A stretch of 64,000 bases of DNA from an uncultured Collinsella sp. (GTDB taxonomy: Bacteria > Actinomycetota > Coriobacteriia > Coriobacteriales > Coriobacteriaceae), in NCBI GenBank assembly GCA_958354105.1, contig CATWVA010000001.1, positions 1 through 64,000 on the forward strand, given 5' to 3'. The translations under genes and the position numbers were made by a program. The notes below the pieces were generated by a model. The model saw only the letters and a program-made list of their open reading frames with translations. It searched no databases and was not told the DNA's origin. Shown here in pieces: positions 51,947 through 60,664 of this stretch. Every line of letters begins with the position of its first letter. The first letter of the stretch is position 1.

Positions 51947-52246
51947 CTAGTCCTCATCGAGGAATGATATAAGCTCATCAGCGTTATTGAATGACGGGCT
52001 GTCGTCTGGCAGAATCCCCAACTCATGAGCCTCGGCAATCACCATGGCGCGCCTCGTCGCCTCGTTGGGAACTTCGGGCCGACCCACAATCTCAAACGGA
52101 ATCTTTCGCTGATTTACCAGCTGCCGAACAGCAAGGTTCAGATACGAATTGAGACTCAGACCAACCGTATCCAAGAACTCAGTCGCCTGTTCCTTGAGCC
52201 CCTCTTCGATGCGAACCGTCGTAGGCTTAACCGTTGCAGTAGACAT
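51947..52246 (-). CDS. DinJ/RelB-type antitoxin
   Basis: This 99-aa ribbon-helix-helix antitoxin has a TTVRIEEGLKEQATEFLDTVGLSLNSYLNLAVRQLV N-terminal DNA-binding part and an acidic C-terminal tail that wraps the toxin. The ATG at 52246 has GAGGAGG upstream. It would neutralise the YafQ-like toxin and repress the pair; a -10-like TATACT lies about 35 bp before the start. Confidence 0.88.
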   Translation of the reverse strand: MSTATVKPTTVRIEEGLKEQATEFLDTVGLSLNSYLNLAVRQLVNQRKIPFEIVGRPEVPNEATRRAMVIAEAHELGILPDDSPSFNNADELISFLDED

Positions 52247-52291
52247 ACGCGACCTCCTCGCTCTCGTCTTTTGCATCAGTATACCCAATTT

Positions 52292-52331
52292 AGAAGGCAG
52301 ACTGATGTTAAATAGCATCAGCCTGCCTTCT
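52292..52331. terminator. 16-bp inverted repeat between LOG gene and toxin-antitoxin pair
   Basis: AGAAGGCAGACTGATG (52292-52307) pairs with CATCAGCCTGCCTTCT (52316-52331) with one mismatch. It can terminate the LOG gene transcript on the minus strand, and it lies just before the likely antitoxin promoter, so an operator role is also possible. Confidence 0.55.
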
Positions 52332-52359
52332 CATCACTACAACGACAGGCACGCTCGCC

Positions 52360-53118
52360 CTACATCAGCCCGCTCAGGGCGATATCGACGGCCTCGTTGA
52401 GGTCGTCGGTAATGTGCACCAGCTCCGGATCGAGCGGGCTGATCATACCGGTGTCCATCACCGGGCCATTAAGCCAGTCGAACAGGCCCCGCCAGTACTC
52501 GGTGCCCACCAAAACGAGCGGCATGCGCTTAACCTTGTGCGTCTGCACCAGCGTGAGCACCTCGAACATCTCGTCGAGCGTACCAAAACCACCGGGAAAC
52601 ACGATGGCGCCCGAGCTGTATTTGACGAACATGGTCTTGCGCACAAAGAAGTAACGGAAGTCCATACCGAGGTTCACGTATTTGTTGAGCCCGTGCTCGT
52701 GCGGAAGCTCGATACCCAAGCCGACCGACTTGCCGTTCGCGCTCGCCGCTCCCCTGTTGGCCGCCTCCATGACGCCGGGACCACCGCCGGTGATAACCGC
52801 CACGCCGCGCTGGGCGATTTTACGACCGACCGTACGCGCCGCCTTGTAGAGCGGATCGGTCTTGGGCGTGCGGGCACTGCCGAAGATGGTCACCGCAGGA
52901 CCAAGCTCGGCAAGCGCGCCAAAGCCATCGACAAACTCGGCCTGAATGCGCAGCACGCGCCAGGGGTCGGCATGCAACCAGTCGGTCGAGTCCTCGGGCG
53001 CCAGCAGGTTGGCGTAGGTGTTGTCCTTAGGAATCATGGGGCCGCGCATGACCACGGGGCCGCGTCGGTACGTCTCGTCGTAGGCCGGCTCGCCCTCGAC
53101 GTTCTCATTCTTAATCAA
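52360..53118 (-). CDS. LOG-family protein (nucleotide 5'-monophosphate phosphoribohydrolase-like)
   Basis: This ~252-aa Rossmann-like protein has the two family motifs VITGGGPGVMEAANRG and VFPGGFGTLDEMFE. LOG enzymes release the base from nucleoside monophosphates, cytokinin-type or other. The start is probably TTG at 53118, with GGAG six bases upstream, giving LIKNENVEGEPAYDE. The N-terminal ~60 residues before the fold (DSTDWLHADPWRVLRIQAEF) are typical of the longer bacterial members. Confidence 0.87.
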   Translation of the reverse strand: MIKNENVEGEPAYDETYRRGPVVMRGPMIPKDNTYANLLAPEDSTDWLHADPWRVLRIQAEFVDGFGALAELGPAVTIFGSARTPKTDPLYKAARTVGRKIAQRGVAVITGGGPGVMEAANRGAASANGKSVGLGIELPHEHGLNKYVNLGMDFRYFFVRKTMFVKYSSGAIVFPGGFGTLDEMFEVLTLVQTHKVKRMPLVLVGTEYWRGLFDWLNGPVMDTGMISPLDPELVHITDDLNEAVDIALSGLM

Positions 53119-53254
53119 GGGTACTCCTATCGAGAAAAAGAAAAGCGAGCGGGGTCGACGCCATGCGTCAAACACCCGCCCGAACATCAACTATTCGGTA
53201 TGGTACCCACGATGCATCATGCGCTTGCAAGGCATCGGTCAGCGGTCGCGGCTC

Positions 53255-54394
53255 TTAGTAATCCACCGCCGCAGGGCTGTTCATCCAGTCGCTCACGAAC
53301 GCACCGTAGCGGCCCTCGATAATGGCCTGACGGGCACGCTGCATAAGGTTGAGCAGGTAGTAGATGTTGTGCATCGACAGCAGAATGCCGCCGAGCATCT
53401 CCTTCTGCGTGACCATGTGACGGATGAGCGCACGGCTGTAACCGCCCGTGCACACCGGGCAGGTGCAGGTGGGATCGATGGGACCGTCGTCGTGCGCAAA
53501 GCGAGCGTTGCGGAAGTTGAGGCGACCCTCGCTGGAGAATGCCGTGCCCATACGGCCGGTGCGCGTCGGCAGCACGCAGTCAAACATGTCGATGCCCACG
53601 CCAACGCCGCGCACGAGCGTGGTCGGGTTGCCGACACCCATCAGGTAGCGCGGCTTATGCTTGGGCATGTACTCGCTCACGAGCGGCGCCAGGGTCTCGA
53701 ACATGGTCTCGTGATCCTCGCCCACCGAATAGCCACCGATACCATAGCCCGGGAAGTCGCCGCACTCCTCCAGATGGCGCAGCGAACGCAGGCGCAGATC
53801 CAGGTGCATGCCGCCCTGAACGATGCCAAAGAGCGCCTGGTCATCGCGGGTATGCGCCTTATAGCAGCGCTCGGCCCACATGCTCGACAGCTCAACGGCG
53901 CGCTCAACGTAGGCGCGCGTGGCGGGATAGCCCGGGCACTGGTCGAGCTGCATGCAGATATCGGAGCCGAGCTTCATGGCGATTTCCATGTTGTCCTCGG
54001 GCGTCCAAAACACGTGGCGGCCGTCGTAATCGTTGACGATAAAGCGCACGCCCTCATCGGTGAGCTTGACGGCATCGTTGTGGCTGAAGACCTGGAAACC
54101 GCCCGAGTCGGTGAGGATGGGGCCGTGCCAGTTCATGAACTTGTGCAGGCCGCCCAGCTCGGCGATGGTATCCTCGCCGGGACGCATGGACAGATGATAG
54201 GTATTGGCGAGCACGATCTGGGCGCCGAGCTTCTTGACAGTCTCGGTAGGAATGCCCTTGACGTTTGCCTTAGTGCCCACGGGCATAAAGATCGGCGTCT
54301 CGATGTCGCCGTGCGGGGTGTGCAGTACGCCGGCGCGCGCGTGCGTCGTCGGATCCTCGGTAATCAGGTCGAATTTAAAAAGGTTCTGGTCCAT
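53255..54394 (-). CDS. tgt: Queuine tRNA-ribosyltransferase Tgt
   Basis: This 379-aa enzyme exchanges guanine-34 of GUN-anticodon tRNAs for preQ1. The catalytic Asp is in the HGPILTDSGGFQVFS motif (about residue 90) and in LPTRTGRMG; the zinc site is CTCPVCTGGYSRALIRH (Cys-x-Cys-x2-Cys-...-His). QGGMHLDLRLRS is another family block. The partner enzymes QueA and QueH are encoded 4-6 kb away. A strong ATG start at 54394 has GGAG upstream. Confidence 0.97.
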   Translation of the reverse strand: MDQNLFKFDLITEDPTTHARAGVLHTPHGDIETPIFMPVGTKANVKGIPTETVKKLGAQIVLANTYHLSMRPGEDTIAELGGLHKFMNWHGPILTDSGGFQVFSHNDAVKLTDEGVRFIVNDYDGRHVFWTPEDNMEIAMKLGSDICMQLDQCPGYPATRAYVERAVELSSMWAERCYKAHTRDDQALFGIVQGGMHLDLRLRSLRHLEECGDFPGYGIGGYSVGEDHETMFETLAPLVSEYMPKHKPRYLMGVGNPTTLVRGVGVGIDMFDCVLPTRTGRMGTAFSSEGRLNFRNARFAHDDGPIDPTCTCPVCTGGYSRALIRHMVTQKEMLGGILLSMHNIYYLLNLMQRARQAIIEGRYGAFVSDWMNSPAAVDY

Positions 54395-54651
54395 AAACTG
54401 GAACTCCTTGGTTGCGGTTCATACGCAAACCATTATACGGGCAACCCGCAAGAAGCACCGACTCGACAGAAACTGGCGCATTAAACGACTAGTCGTTGGG
54501 GACAGCCTTCGCAGCCATCTTGCAAAGGAGTGTCCCAATCTGCCGGCACTCAGGGACTGTCCCCAAGTGCCGACAAGAGTGTCCCTTTCGACTAGTCATT
54601 TAAGAACATCCCCAACGACTACCCATGAGAGGCCTTCTGTCAACAACACAA
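54395..54651. repeat. Intergenic repeats between tgt and the SDR gene
   Basis: No gene. It holds the second copy of the dispersed repeat beginning GCAAAGGAGTGTCCC (54522-54572) and GACTAGTCATTTAAGAACAT (54589-54608) followed by CCCCAACGACTA. The latter is repeated at 57701-57733. Two GACTAGTC palindromes flank the first repeat. Confidence 0.55.
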
Positions 54652-54817
54652 ACGCCGATGCTATGGCACCGACAGCGAAAACCCGCCAGAGCGAGCAAGG
54701 TGCCTTGAAACAAGGCGGCATTGATCTTTTGATCATGCCGCCGAAGTTGAAAGGCAGATTGCCGCTCTGGCGGGTTTGCAGCGTCAACTGGTTACGCGGT
54801 TCGTAGAACCGCGTAAC
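54652..54817 (-). repeat. Structured 166-bp gene-end element, copy 1
   Basis: About 94% identical to 57871-58036. On the minus strand it begins with a perfect 12-bp hairpin (GTTACGCGGTTC/GAACCGCGTAAC) 2 bases after the SDR stop codon. A 12-bp stem CCCGCCAGAGCG/CGCTCTGGCGGG follows, enclosing the inner hairpin GGCGGCAT-N-ATGCCGCC. It ends in GGGTTTT, so it may serve as terminator. Confidence 0.75.
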
Positions 54818-54819
54818 TG

Positions 54820-55620
54820 TTAGGGCCGCTGGCCCATGCCACCCTCGAGGGTGACGGTCTCGCCGTTCATATACTTAAAGTCGGGACCGCAGAGCTGAAC
54901 GACAACGCGGCCGATTTCCTTCTCGACGTCGCCGTAGTGACCCGCCGGCGGCATGTGGACGTTGGCCTTGAACGCCTCGGGATAGGCATCCTGGAAGTTC
55001 TCGAGCGCGGCGGTCCAAGCAAGCGGGCAAACGATATTGACGTTGATGCCGTCCTTGCCCCACTCGTTGGCAGCGACGCGGGTCAGACCGCGGATGCCCT
55101 CCTTGGCAGCGGCGTAGCTGCACTGGCCATAGTTGCCAAACAGGCCGGCGCCCGAAGCAAAGTTGACCACGGAGCCCTTGGTCTCCTTCAGGTGCGGGTA
55201 GGCCTTCTGCATGTACAGGTAGGTGGCATACAGACCGGAGTAAATGGCGAGGTTGAACTGGTCCATGGTGTGATCGGCGATCGTCACGCCCGAAGCGCTG
55301 GCCTGAGCATTGTTGACGACGGCGTCGATGCGGCCGAACTCCTCAATGGCCTTGTCGATGACGTTCTGGACGACGGCCTCGTTGTCCTGACCAGCCGAGA
55401 CATCGGCCTGAACAGGCAGAACCTTGACGCCGTACTCGGCCTCGAGGGATTCCTTGGCAGCCTCGAGCTTGGCAACGTTGCGGCCGGTAATGACGAGGTT
55501 TGCGCCCTCCTTGGCAAAAGCGATATCGATACCGTAGCCGATGGAGCCAGCGGAGCCGTCCTTAAGCGTAGCCTTGCCGCCGCCGGTGATAATCACGGTC
55601 TTGCCAGTGAAAAGTCCCAT
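54820..55620 (-). CDS. Short-chain dehydrogenase, possibly a bile-acid hydroxysteroid dehydrogenase
   Basis: This 266-aa NAD(P)-dependent SDR has a glycine motif with an insertion, IITGGGKATLKDGSAGSIGYG, then VITGRNVAKL; a classical active site with NNAQAS, the Ser in NFASGAGLFGN and Tyr-x3-Lys in CSYAAAKEG; and a C-terminal GETVTLEGGMGQRP. The pattern GGGKA...SIGYG plus VNNAQASASGVT recalls the 12alpha-hydroxysteroid dehydrogenase-like SDRs of Eggerthella and relatives as I remember them, which fits a gut Coriobacterium, but this is recollection, not an alignment. It stands alone as a single-gene transcript followed by a structured repeat. Confidence 0.75.
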   Translation of the reverse strand: MGLFTGKTVIITGGGKATLKDGSAGSIGYGIDIAFAKEGANLVITGRNVAKLEAAKESLEAEYGVKVLPVQADVSAGQDNEAVVQNVIDKAIEEFGRIDAVVNNAQASASGVTIADHTMDQFNLAIYSGLYATYLYMQKAYPHLKETKGSVVNFASGAGLFGNYGQCSYAAAKEGIRGLTRVAANEWGKDGINVNIVCPLAWTAALENFQDAYPEAFKANVHMPPAGHYGDVEKEIGRVVVQLCGPDFKYMNGETVTLEGGMGQRP

Positions 55621-55909
55621 AAGAAAGTCCTTTCAAATCACGACGGGCACGCCCGCCGACTGCGCGCACCCAAATTCACGCGCCAAAAGCTGAAATGCAA
55701 CTTTAACGTGTTCAAGTGAAAAATAAAGACCGCAGCAGGCGAACGGCACAACGTTATTCGGCGAAGGGGATGTCAAGCACGAACCGGATAAAGAGACCGA
55801 ATTTTTGTCAGCCAAACGAGTCATCGAACACGTTTTGAAACTTTGCTGCAGCGCGTGGGATGTCGGCGCGAGACTTTATCATAGGGTGACGAACAACGAT
55901 GAGGAGCAC

Positions 55910-57679
55910 ATGCCTATGACAGACGAGCTGGACCCCCAGACTCAACAGCATATTGATGATTCCGCAGACGTCGCCGCAGATACTGACGCAGCGACCCGCA
56001 TTGATACCGACGTCGACGACACCACTCTGGATAACGGCACTGCGACGGAAATCCCTGCGGCCGAAGATGCCGACGAGCAAAACGACGATTCGGCCGCTCA
56101 GGACGACGCCCCCGAAAAGGACGCCGTCCCGCAAGCAGCAGGCCCCATCGAGGTATCTTCGGAAGAAGAGCTCGATGCTGTCATGGATTCCATGATGGAT
56201 GCCGTCAAAGCGATGAAGGACGCTGTCGCCGATGCCGACGTTGACGCCGAGGAGGAAGAGGCTGCCGAGGCCGCCTCGACCTTTGTACCCGGCGAGACCC
56301 CGGTTGCCGACCAGGGCAGCACCATGCCCTCGTTCCTGCAGCTCGAGCATCCCACGATTGGCGCGGACGCCGTCGACCCGCATGCAGCGGGCTTTTCTGT
56401 GATCGAAGGCGGCACCGGCAATATCGCCGCGCCGCAAACTACCGATGTTGACGCTGCCGACACCGCTCGCCCGACCGCCCCGCACTCCCCCGCCGCGAGC
56501 CGCGATCTGGGAACCGCTGTCTCGAGCACCGCGAACGCTGTGGGCACCTTTATCGCTCAGGGCGCCTCGGCCATGCGCGAGATGAACGCCGCGAAAAAGG
56601 CACTTGCTGATGCCCGCGCCCACCTGGCCGAACTTGAGCAGCGCATTGCCGATCAGGCCGAGGAACTCGAGACGCGCCAGGATATCGCAGGCCGCTACGA
56701 CCAGATCGTCGCCGACCAGCGTCAGGCGATCGCCACAGCGCAAAAGACCGCTGCGGCAGCAGAGATTGACCGTGATGCCCACGCCGCCAAAGTGACAGAG
56801 CTCAAGGGTCAGTTCGAACAAATGAAGACAGAGGATGACGTGACTGAGCTCCGCCTGAAGGCCGCGCTCGACGCCGTGGAGGCCCGCGAGGCGAGCTCTC
56901 GCGAGACCGGCAACCGCCTCATTCGACGTCTTGAGGATTCCAAGCGCATCCGCGACAAGGTGCAGGCCGAGCGCGACGCCGGCATTGCGGCCGCACAACA
57001 AACCGTCGACGCCACGCGCGCCCAGCTCGAGACGCTGCGTCATGAGTATGCCGAGCTGCAACGCAATCCCTCGGCAAATCCCGCCAACTATACGGTGCGC
57101 ACCAGCGAGCTCTCGATGCAGATCTCCGACACGGCAGATGCCCTGCGTAAAGCCGAAGAAGATGTCCCGCGCATCACCGCCGACCTTGAGCACTCGCTTG
57201 CCGCAGCCGAGCAGGCCGTCGAGCAGGCTCAAGCCCCCATTGCCGAAGCCAAACGCGCCCATCAGACCGTGACGACTGAGGCCGATGCCGCGCGCGACGA
57301 GCTGCAGACGGCGAAAACTGCCGCCACGACGCGCCAGCGCGAACTGCGCGAGAAGATCGCCGCCGAGGACAAGGCACGCCGCGACCAAGAGCAAAGCATC
57401 GCCAACGCCCAAGCAGATGCCGCACATGCACAGTCGATCATCGAGCAGGCGACCGAGGTACATGACCATCCAGAGATTACCGAGTCGCTCGCGGGGTCCC
57501 TGGCCCGCGATAAGGCCGAACACGCCGAGACCGAGCGAGAAGTCGCCCAGCTCGAGACCACCGAGGACGCGGTGCGCGAGCGTACCCGCGACTCACGCGT
57601 CAAATTCACCGGAGCCATCGTCTGCATCATCGCCGCGATTCTGGTGATCGTCCTGATCTGGCTCTTCACAAGCAAGTAG
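55910..57679 (+). CDS. Acidic coiled-coil protein with C-terminal membrane anchor
   Basis: In this 589-aa protein the first ~165 residues are extremely acidic and Thr/Ala-rich, probably disordered. Residues ~215-550 are an almost continuous coiled coil rich in Ala, Glu, Gln, Lys and Asp. A single hydrophobic segment (AIVCIIAAILVIVLIWLF) at the very end is followed by TSK, so the protein is tail-anchored with the coiled coil in the cytoplasm, like some cell-division or envelope scaffold proteins. No family is recognised. The start at 55910 follows GAGGAG; the longer frame is not supported. Confidence 0.75.
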   Translation: MPMTDELDPQTQQHIDDSADVAADTDAATRIDTDVDDTTLDNGTATEIPAAEDADEQNDDSAAQDDAPEKDAVPQAAGPIEVSSEEELDAVMDSMMDAVKAMKDAVADADVDAEEEEAAEAASTFVPGETPVADQGSTMPSFLQLEHPTIGADAVDPHAAGFSVIEGGTGNIAAPQTTDVDAADTARPTAPHSPAASRDLGTAVSSTANAVGTFIAQGASAMREMNAAKKALADARAHLAELEQRIADQAEELETRQDIAGRYDQIVADQRQAIATAQKTAAAAEIDRDAHAAKVTELKGQFEQMKTEDDVTELRLKAALDAVEAREASSRETGNRLIRRLEDSKRIRDKVQAERDAGIAAAQQTVDATRAQLETLRHEYAELQRNPSANPANYTVRTSELSMQISDTADALRKAEEDVPRITADLEHSLAAAEQAVEQAQAPIAEAKRAHQTVTTEADAARDELQTAKTAATTRQRELREKIAAEDKARRDQEQSIANAQADAAHAQSIIEQATEVHDHPEITESLAGSLARDKAEHAETEREVAQLETTEDAVRERTRDSRVKFTGAIVCIIAAILVIVLIWLFTSK

Positions 57680-57700
57680 TCATTAGGGACGTTCTTAAAC

Positions 57701-57804
57701 GACTAGTCAAACAAGAACATCCCCAACGACTAATCAATGACGAGAGTGGAAATCTCCCACTTTGAGCCCGCAGACGGGCCAAAAACGGGAGATTATCCAC
57801 TCTC
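57701..57804. repeat. Repeat and large palindrome after the coiled-coil gene
   Basis: 57701-57733 repeats the GACTAGTCA...AAGAACATCCCCAACGACTA unit seen at 54589. Then GAGAGTGG-AAATCTCCC (57742-57758) pairs with GGGAGATTATCCACTCTC (57787-57804), with an inner GCCCG/CGGGC. It probably terminates the coiled-coil gene, despite a weak T run. Confidence 0.65.
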
Positions 57805-57870
57805 ATTCCGCAGGTACTCATTTAAGTACGTCCCCAATGAGTGCCCAAACGACTAGTCCGGACCAAGGCG

Positions 57871-58036
57871 ACGCCGATGTCTTGGCAACGACAGCGAAAA
57901 CCCGCCAGAACGAGCAAGGTGCCTTGAAACGAGGCGGCATTGACCTTCTGGTCATGCCGCCGAAGTTGAAAGGCAGATTGCCGCTCTGGCGGGTTTGCAG
58001 CGTCAAGTGGTTACGCGGTTCGTAGAACCGCGTAAC
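57871..58036 (-). repeat. Structured 166-bp gene-end element, copy 2
   Basis: Second copy of the element at 54652, starting immediately at the queA stop codon. In the inner stem, GATC/GATC of copy 1 is GACC/GGTC here, a compensatory pair of changes that supports selection on RNA or cruciform structure. Confidence 0.75.
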
Positions 58037-59254
58037 TCAGAGAATGAGCATCGCGTCGCCAAAGCTGAAGAAGCGGTAGCGCTCTTCGATAGCAGCGGCG
58101 TAGGCATCCATGATCTGGTCGCGGGTGGCAAGCGCGCTTACGAGCATCATGAGCGTGGAGCGCGGCACGTGGAAGTTCGTGATCAGCGCGTCGACCACGT
58201 GATAGGTCGAGCCGGGCATGAGGTAGAGCTGCGTCGTAGCGTTCTCGCGCGCCACGATGTCGCCGCGGCCGAGCGTATCGGCCCCATCCTCGCGGCCCTC
58301 AAAATAGCGCGCCGTCACGGCCGGATCGGACACCGGTGCCTCAGCGTCAAAGGCGCTCTCGAGCGAGCGTACTGCGGTGGTGCCGACGGCGATCACGCGG
58401 TGCCCCTCGGCCTTCGCCTTATGCACGGCGTCGACAACTTCCTGTGACACGTGGTAGCGCTCGGTGTGCATGACGTGCTGCGTGGGGTCGTCCTCCTCCA
58501 CCAGACGGAAGGTATCAATACCCACCTCGAGCTCGACGGCGGCAAACTTCGCGCCCTTGGCCTCGATAGCGGCCATGAGCTCGGGGGTAAAGTGCAGACC
58601 CGCCGTAGGAGCGGCAGCCGAGTGCTCCTCCTTCATGGCGTAGACGGTCTGGTACTTCTCGGGATCGCCCTCGTAATCGGTAATGTAGGGCGGCAGCGGC
58701 ACGTGACCGGCAGCATGAATGGCCTCGTCGAGCGTGCGCGGCTCGCCGGCGGCATTGCAGCCGGCCGGCTCAAAGCGCACCAGACGGCCTCCGCGGCTAT
58801 CGGAGACAAAGTCGATGACCTCGGCCGTCAGCACCACGGGAGCCCCCTCGGGCGCATGGGCGCCACCGGCGCGATACTCAATCTGAGCACCGGGCTTCAG
58901 GCGCTTACCCGGCTTGACCAGGCACTCCCAAACGTGGCCCAGCGGGTCAACATCCTCACGGCGCTTGAGCAGCAGCGTCTCGACCACGCCACCCGAGCCG
59001 GCTTTGCGACCGATCAGGCGGGCCGGCATCACACGCGTCTTGTTGATGACGAGCACATCGCCCGGCTCGATATAGTCGATGATGTCGCGGAAGATGCGGT
59101 GCTCAACGGTACCGCCGTGCTCCAGCGGCTTCCCCGCCTGGGAGCCTTTGCGATCCACCACCAGCAGGCGGCAGGAGTCGCGCGGCTCGGCAGGAGCCTG
59201 GGCAATCAGTTCCTCAGGAAGGTTGTAGTCAAAATCATCGGTACGCATAGACAC
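58037..59254 (-). CDS. queA: S-adenosylmethionine:tRNA ribosyltransferase-isomerase QueA
   Basis: This 405-aa enzyme transfers and isomerises the ribosyl of SAM onto preQ1 in tRNA to form epoxyqueuosine. Family blocks are FDYNLPEELIAQAPAEPRDSCRLLV, INKTRVMPARL, HSAAAPTAGLHFT, RYHVSQEVVDAVHKAKAEGHRVIAVGTTAVRSLE, and FHVPRSTLMMLVSALA near the end. An insertion with variable sequence (about residues 120-190) makes it longer than the usual ~345 aa. The queH gene lies 64 bp upstream in the same direction. Confidence 0.96.
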   Translation of the reverse strand: MSMRTDDFDYNLPEELIAQAPAEPRDSCRLLVVDRKGSQAGKPLEHGGTVEHRIFRDIIDYIEPGDVLVINKTRVMPARLIGRKAGSGGVVETLLLKRREDVDPLGHVWECLVKPGKRLKPGAQIEYRAGGAHAPEGAPVVLTAEVIDFVSDSRGGRLVRFEPAGCNAAGEPRTLDEAIHAAGHVPLPPYITDYEGDPEKYQTVYAMKEEHSAAAPTAGLHFTPELMAAIEAKGAKFAAVELEVGIDTFRLVEEDDPTQHVMHTERYHVSQEVVDAVHKAKAEGHRVIAVGTTAVRSLESAFDAEAPVSDPAVTARYFEGREDGADTLGRGDIVARENATTQLYLMPGSTYHVVDALITNFHVPRSTLMMLVSALATRDQIMDAYAAAIEERYRFFSFGDAMLIL

Positions 59255-59318
59255 GTCGGATACTCCTTATATAGCTAAAGTCCGCTCTACATCCTAGCAG
59301 GCTGACGTCCCAAACGAA

Positions 59319-59900
59319 CTACTTTTTGGCGGCTTTGCGCTCGTCGCGGATGCGGGCGCGGTCCATGGCCGCCTCGACAGCAGAAAAGCGGCAGCCGCAG
59401 TAGTTCTGTCGATACATGCCCAGTTCGCGCGAACGGCGCGTAGCCTCGGGATAATACGGGCGAAAATCGCGAATCACCGGGGTGAGCCCATGGGCGGCCG
59501 CCAAACGCTCAAGCACGTCATTGCAGGTGTCGAACAGCTGATACGGCGAGACGGCGAGCGTCGTACCCACATATTCAAACCTGCGCTCCTGGGCAACGCG
59601 GCATGCCTCGGCCAAGCGCAAGGCATAGCACGAGCGACAGCGACGGGGCCGATCGGCACCCAGCGGGGCCACGCCGGCCTCCCAGCGCTCGCGGTCCTCC
59701 CCCGCCTCGATGAGCTCGATGTCGCCATCGGCACACCACCGGCGCAGCTCGTCCAGACGCCGCCGCCATTCATCGCGCGGTTGAATATTGGGATTGGTCC
59801 AGCAAATCGTGGGCTCAAACCCCTCCTCGCGCAGCAGGCGAACCGGCTCAAGCGAGCATGGTGCACAGCACGCATGCAGCAACAACGACTTCATCGACAT
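59319..59900 (-). CDS. queH: Epoxyqueuosine reductase QueH
   Basis: This 193-aa (4Fe-4S) reductase completes queuosine synthesis. The QueH signature is LLLHACCAPCSLEPVRLL at the N-terminus, with RCRSCYALRLAEACRVA in the middle and GMYRQNYCGCRFS near the end, giving the Cys-Cys-x2-Cys, Cys-x2-Cys and Cys-x-Cys ligands. It replaces the unrelated QueG in this organism. It is encoded just before queA and probably co-transcribed. Confidence 0.95.
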   Translation of the reverse strand: MSMKSLLLHACCAPCSLEPVRLLREEGFEPTICWTNPNIQPRDEWRRRLDELRRWCADGDIELIEAGEDRERWEAGVAPLGADRPRRCRSCYALRLAEACRVAQERRFEYVGTTLAVSPYQLFDTCNDVLERLAAAHGLTPVIRDFRPYYPEATRRSRELGMYRQNYCGCRFSAVEAAMDRARIRDERKAAKK

Positions 59901-59961
59901 CCCCGTCCCAGAAAACTCACCCCGACATCATGGCAGCTAAAATAGCCCCGTCCCAAAAAGA

Positions 59962-60531
59962 CTACTTTGCGAAAAAGCGCACGCCAAAGGACGTATCCTC
60001 GCAGGCGACGATACGGCGGTCGCGCAGAATGGTCCGCACGTAATACCAATCACCCACACAGCCCGACAAGTGCAGACCAGCCGCCAGGTAGCACAGCAGC
60101 GGATAGTCCGAGAACGCAAACCCCAGGGCAAATGCTGTCGTCACAACAACCGTCGGCGCCAGGCAAACCGCCATGTACCGCCGGCGCGAATACACAACGC
60201 CCTCGGCGCAGGCATAGATCATCGCCGTCTCGCGATTCGCCCCAAAGGTCACCTGCGCGCCCGCAGGCGCCAGCAGCTTAAAAAACACCGCATGCACCAG
60301 CTCGTGCACGGCAAACGATGCCATTGAGACCGCAGCCAAGCCGACTATCCAGCCCACGACAGCCATCCAGCCGCCCGTCTCAGCCGCGTCCAAGTCCGCA
60401 GGCCCGCCCAACAGCATAAACACCGGCACCAGGCACACGGCAAACACCGCGATCACGGCCATCCCCCACACGAAGCAAGCGTGTAGAAAATCCTCGTCCT
60501 CAAACGCATGTATGTTGGAAATCTCATTCAT
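59962..60531 (-). CDS. DUF3267 putative zinc metallopeptidase, membrane protein
   Basis: This 189-aa protein has four or so hydrophobic helices. The second carries AVHELVHAVFFKLLAP, an H-E-x-x-H zinc site embedded in the membrane as in site-2-type proteases, and the DUF3267 feature FGANRETAMIYACAEGVVYSRRRYM follows. Substrate unknown. Its stop codon overlaps one of the GTCCCAAA-N4-CTAC repeats. Confidence 0.8.
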   Translation of the reverse strand: MNEISNIHAFEDEDFLHACFVWGMAVIAVFAVCLVPVFMLLGGPADLDAAETGGWMAVVGWIVGLAAVSMASFAVHELVHAVFFKLLAPAGAQVTFGANRETAMIYACAEGVVYSRRRYMAVCLAPTVVVTTAFALGFAFSDYPLLCYLAAGLHLSGCVGDWYYVRTILRDRRIVACEDTSFGVRFFAK

Positions 60532-60664
60532 AGCATCTTAGGATAGCGCCCCTGCCACGCACCCGCCCGCATGTGCGATAATGTCGAACGATATGCACGA
60601 ATTGACCACCGCGCCGCCGAACCCCGTGCCCGGCCGCGCTCTTACCTATATGCGAAGGAGTCCC

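Noticed and set aside
54596..58006. Two similar small proteins read from the 166-bp repeats (starting MTLQTRQSGNLPFNFGGM)
   Set aside because: Their likeness follows from the DNA repeat. The differences lie in paired stem positions and not in silent codon sites, so structure rather than coding is favoured.
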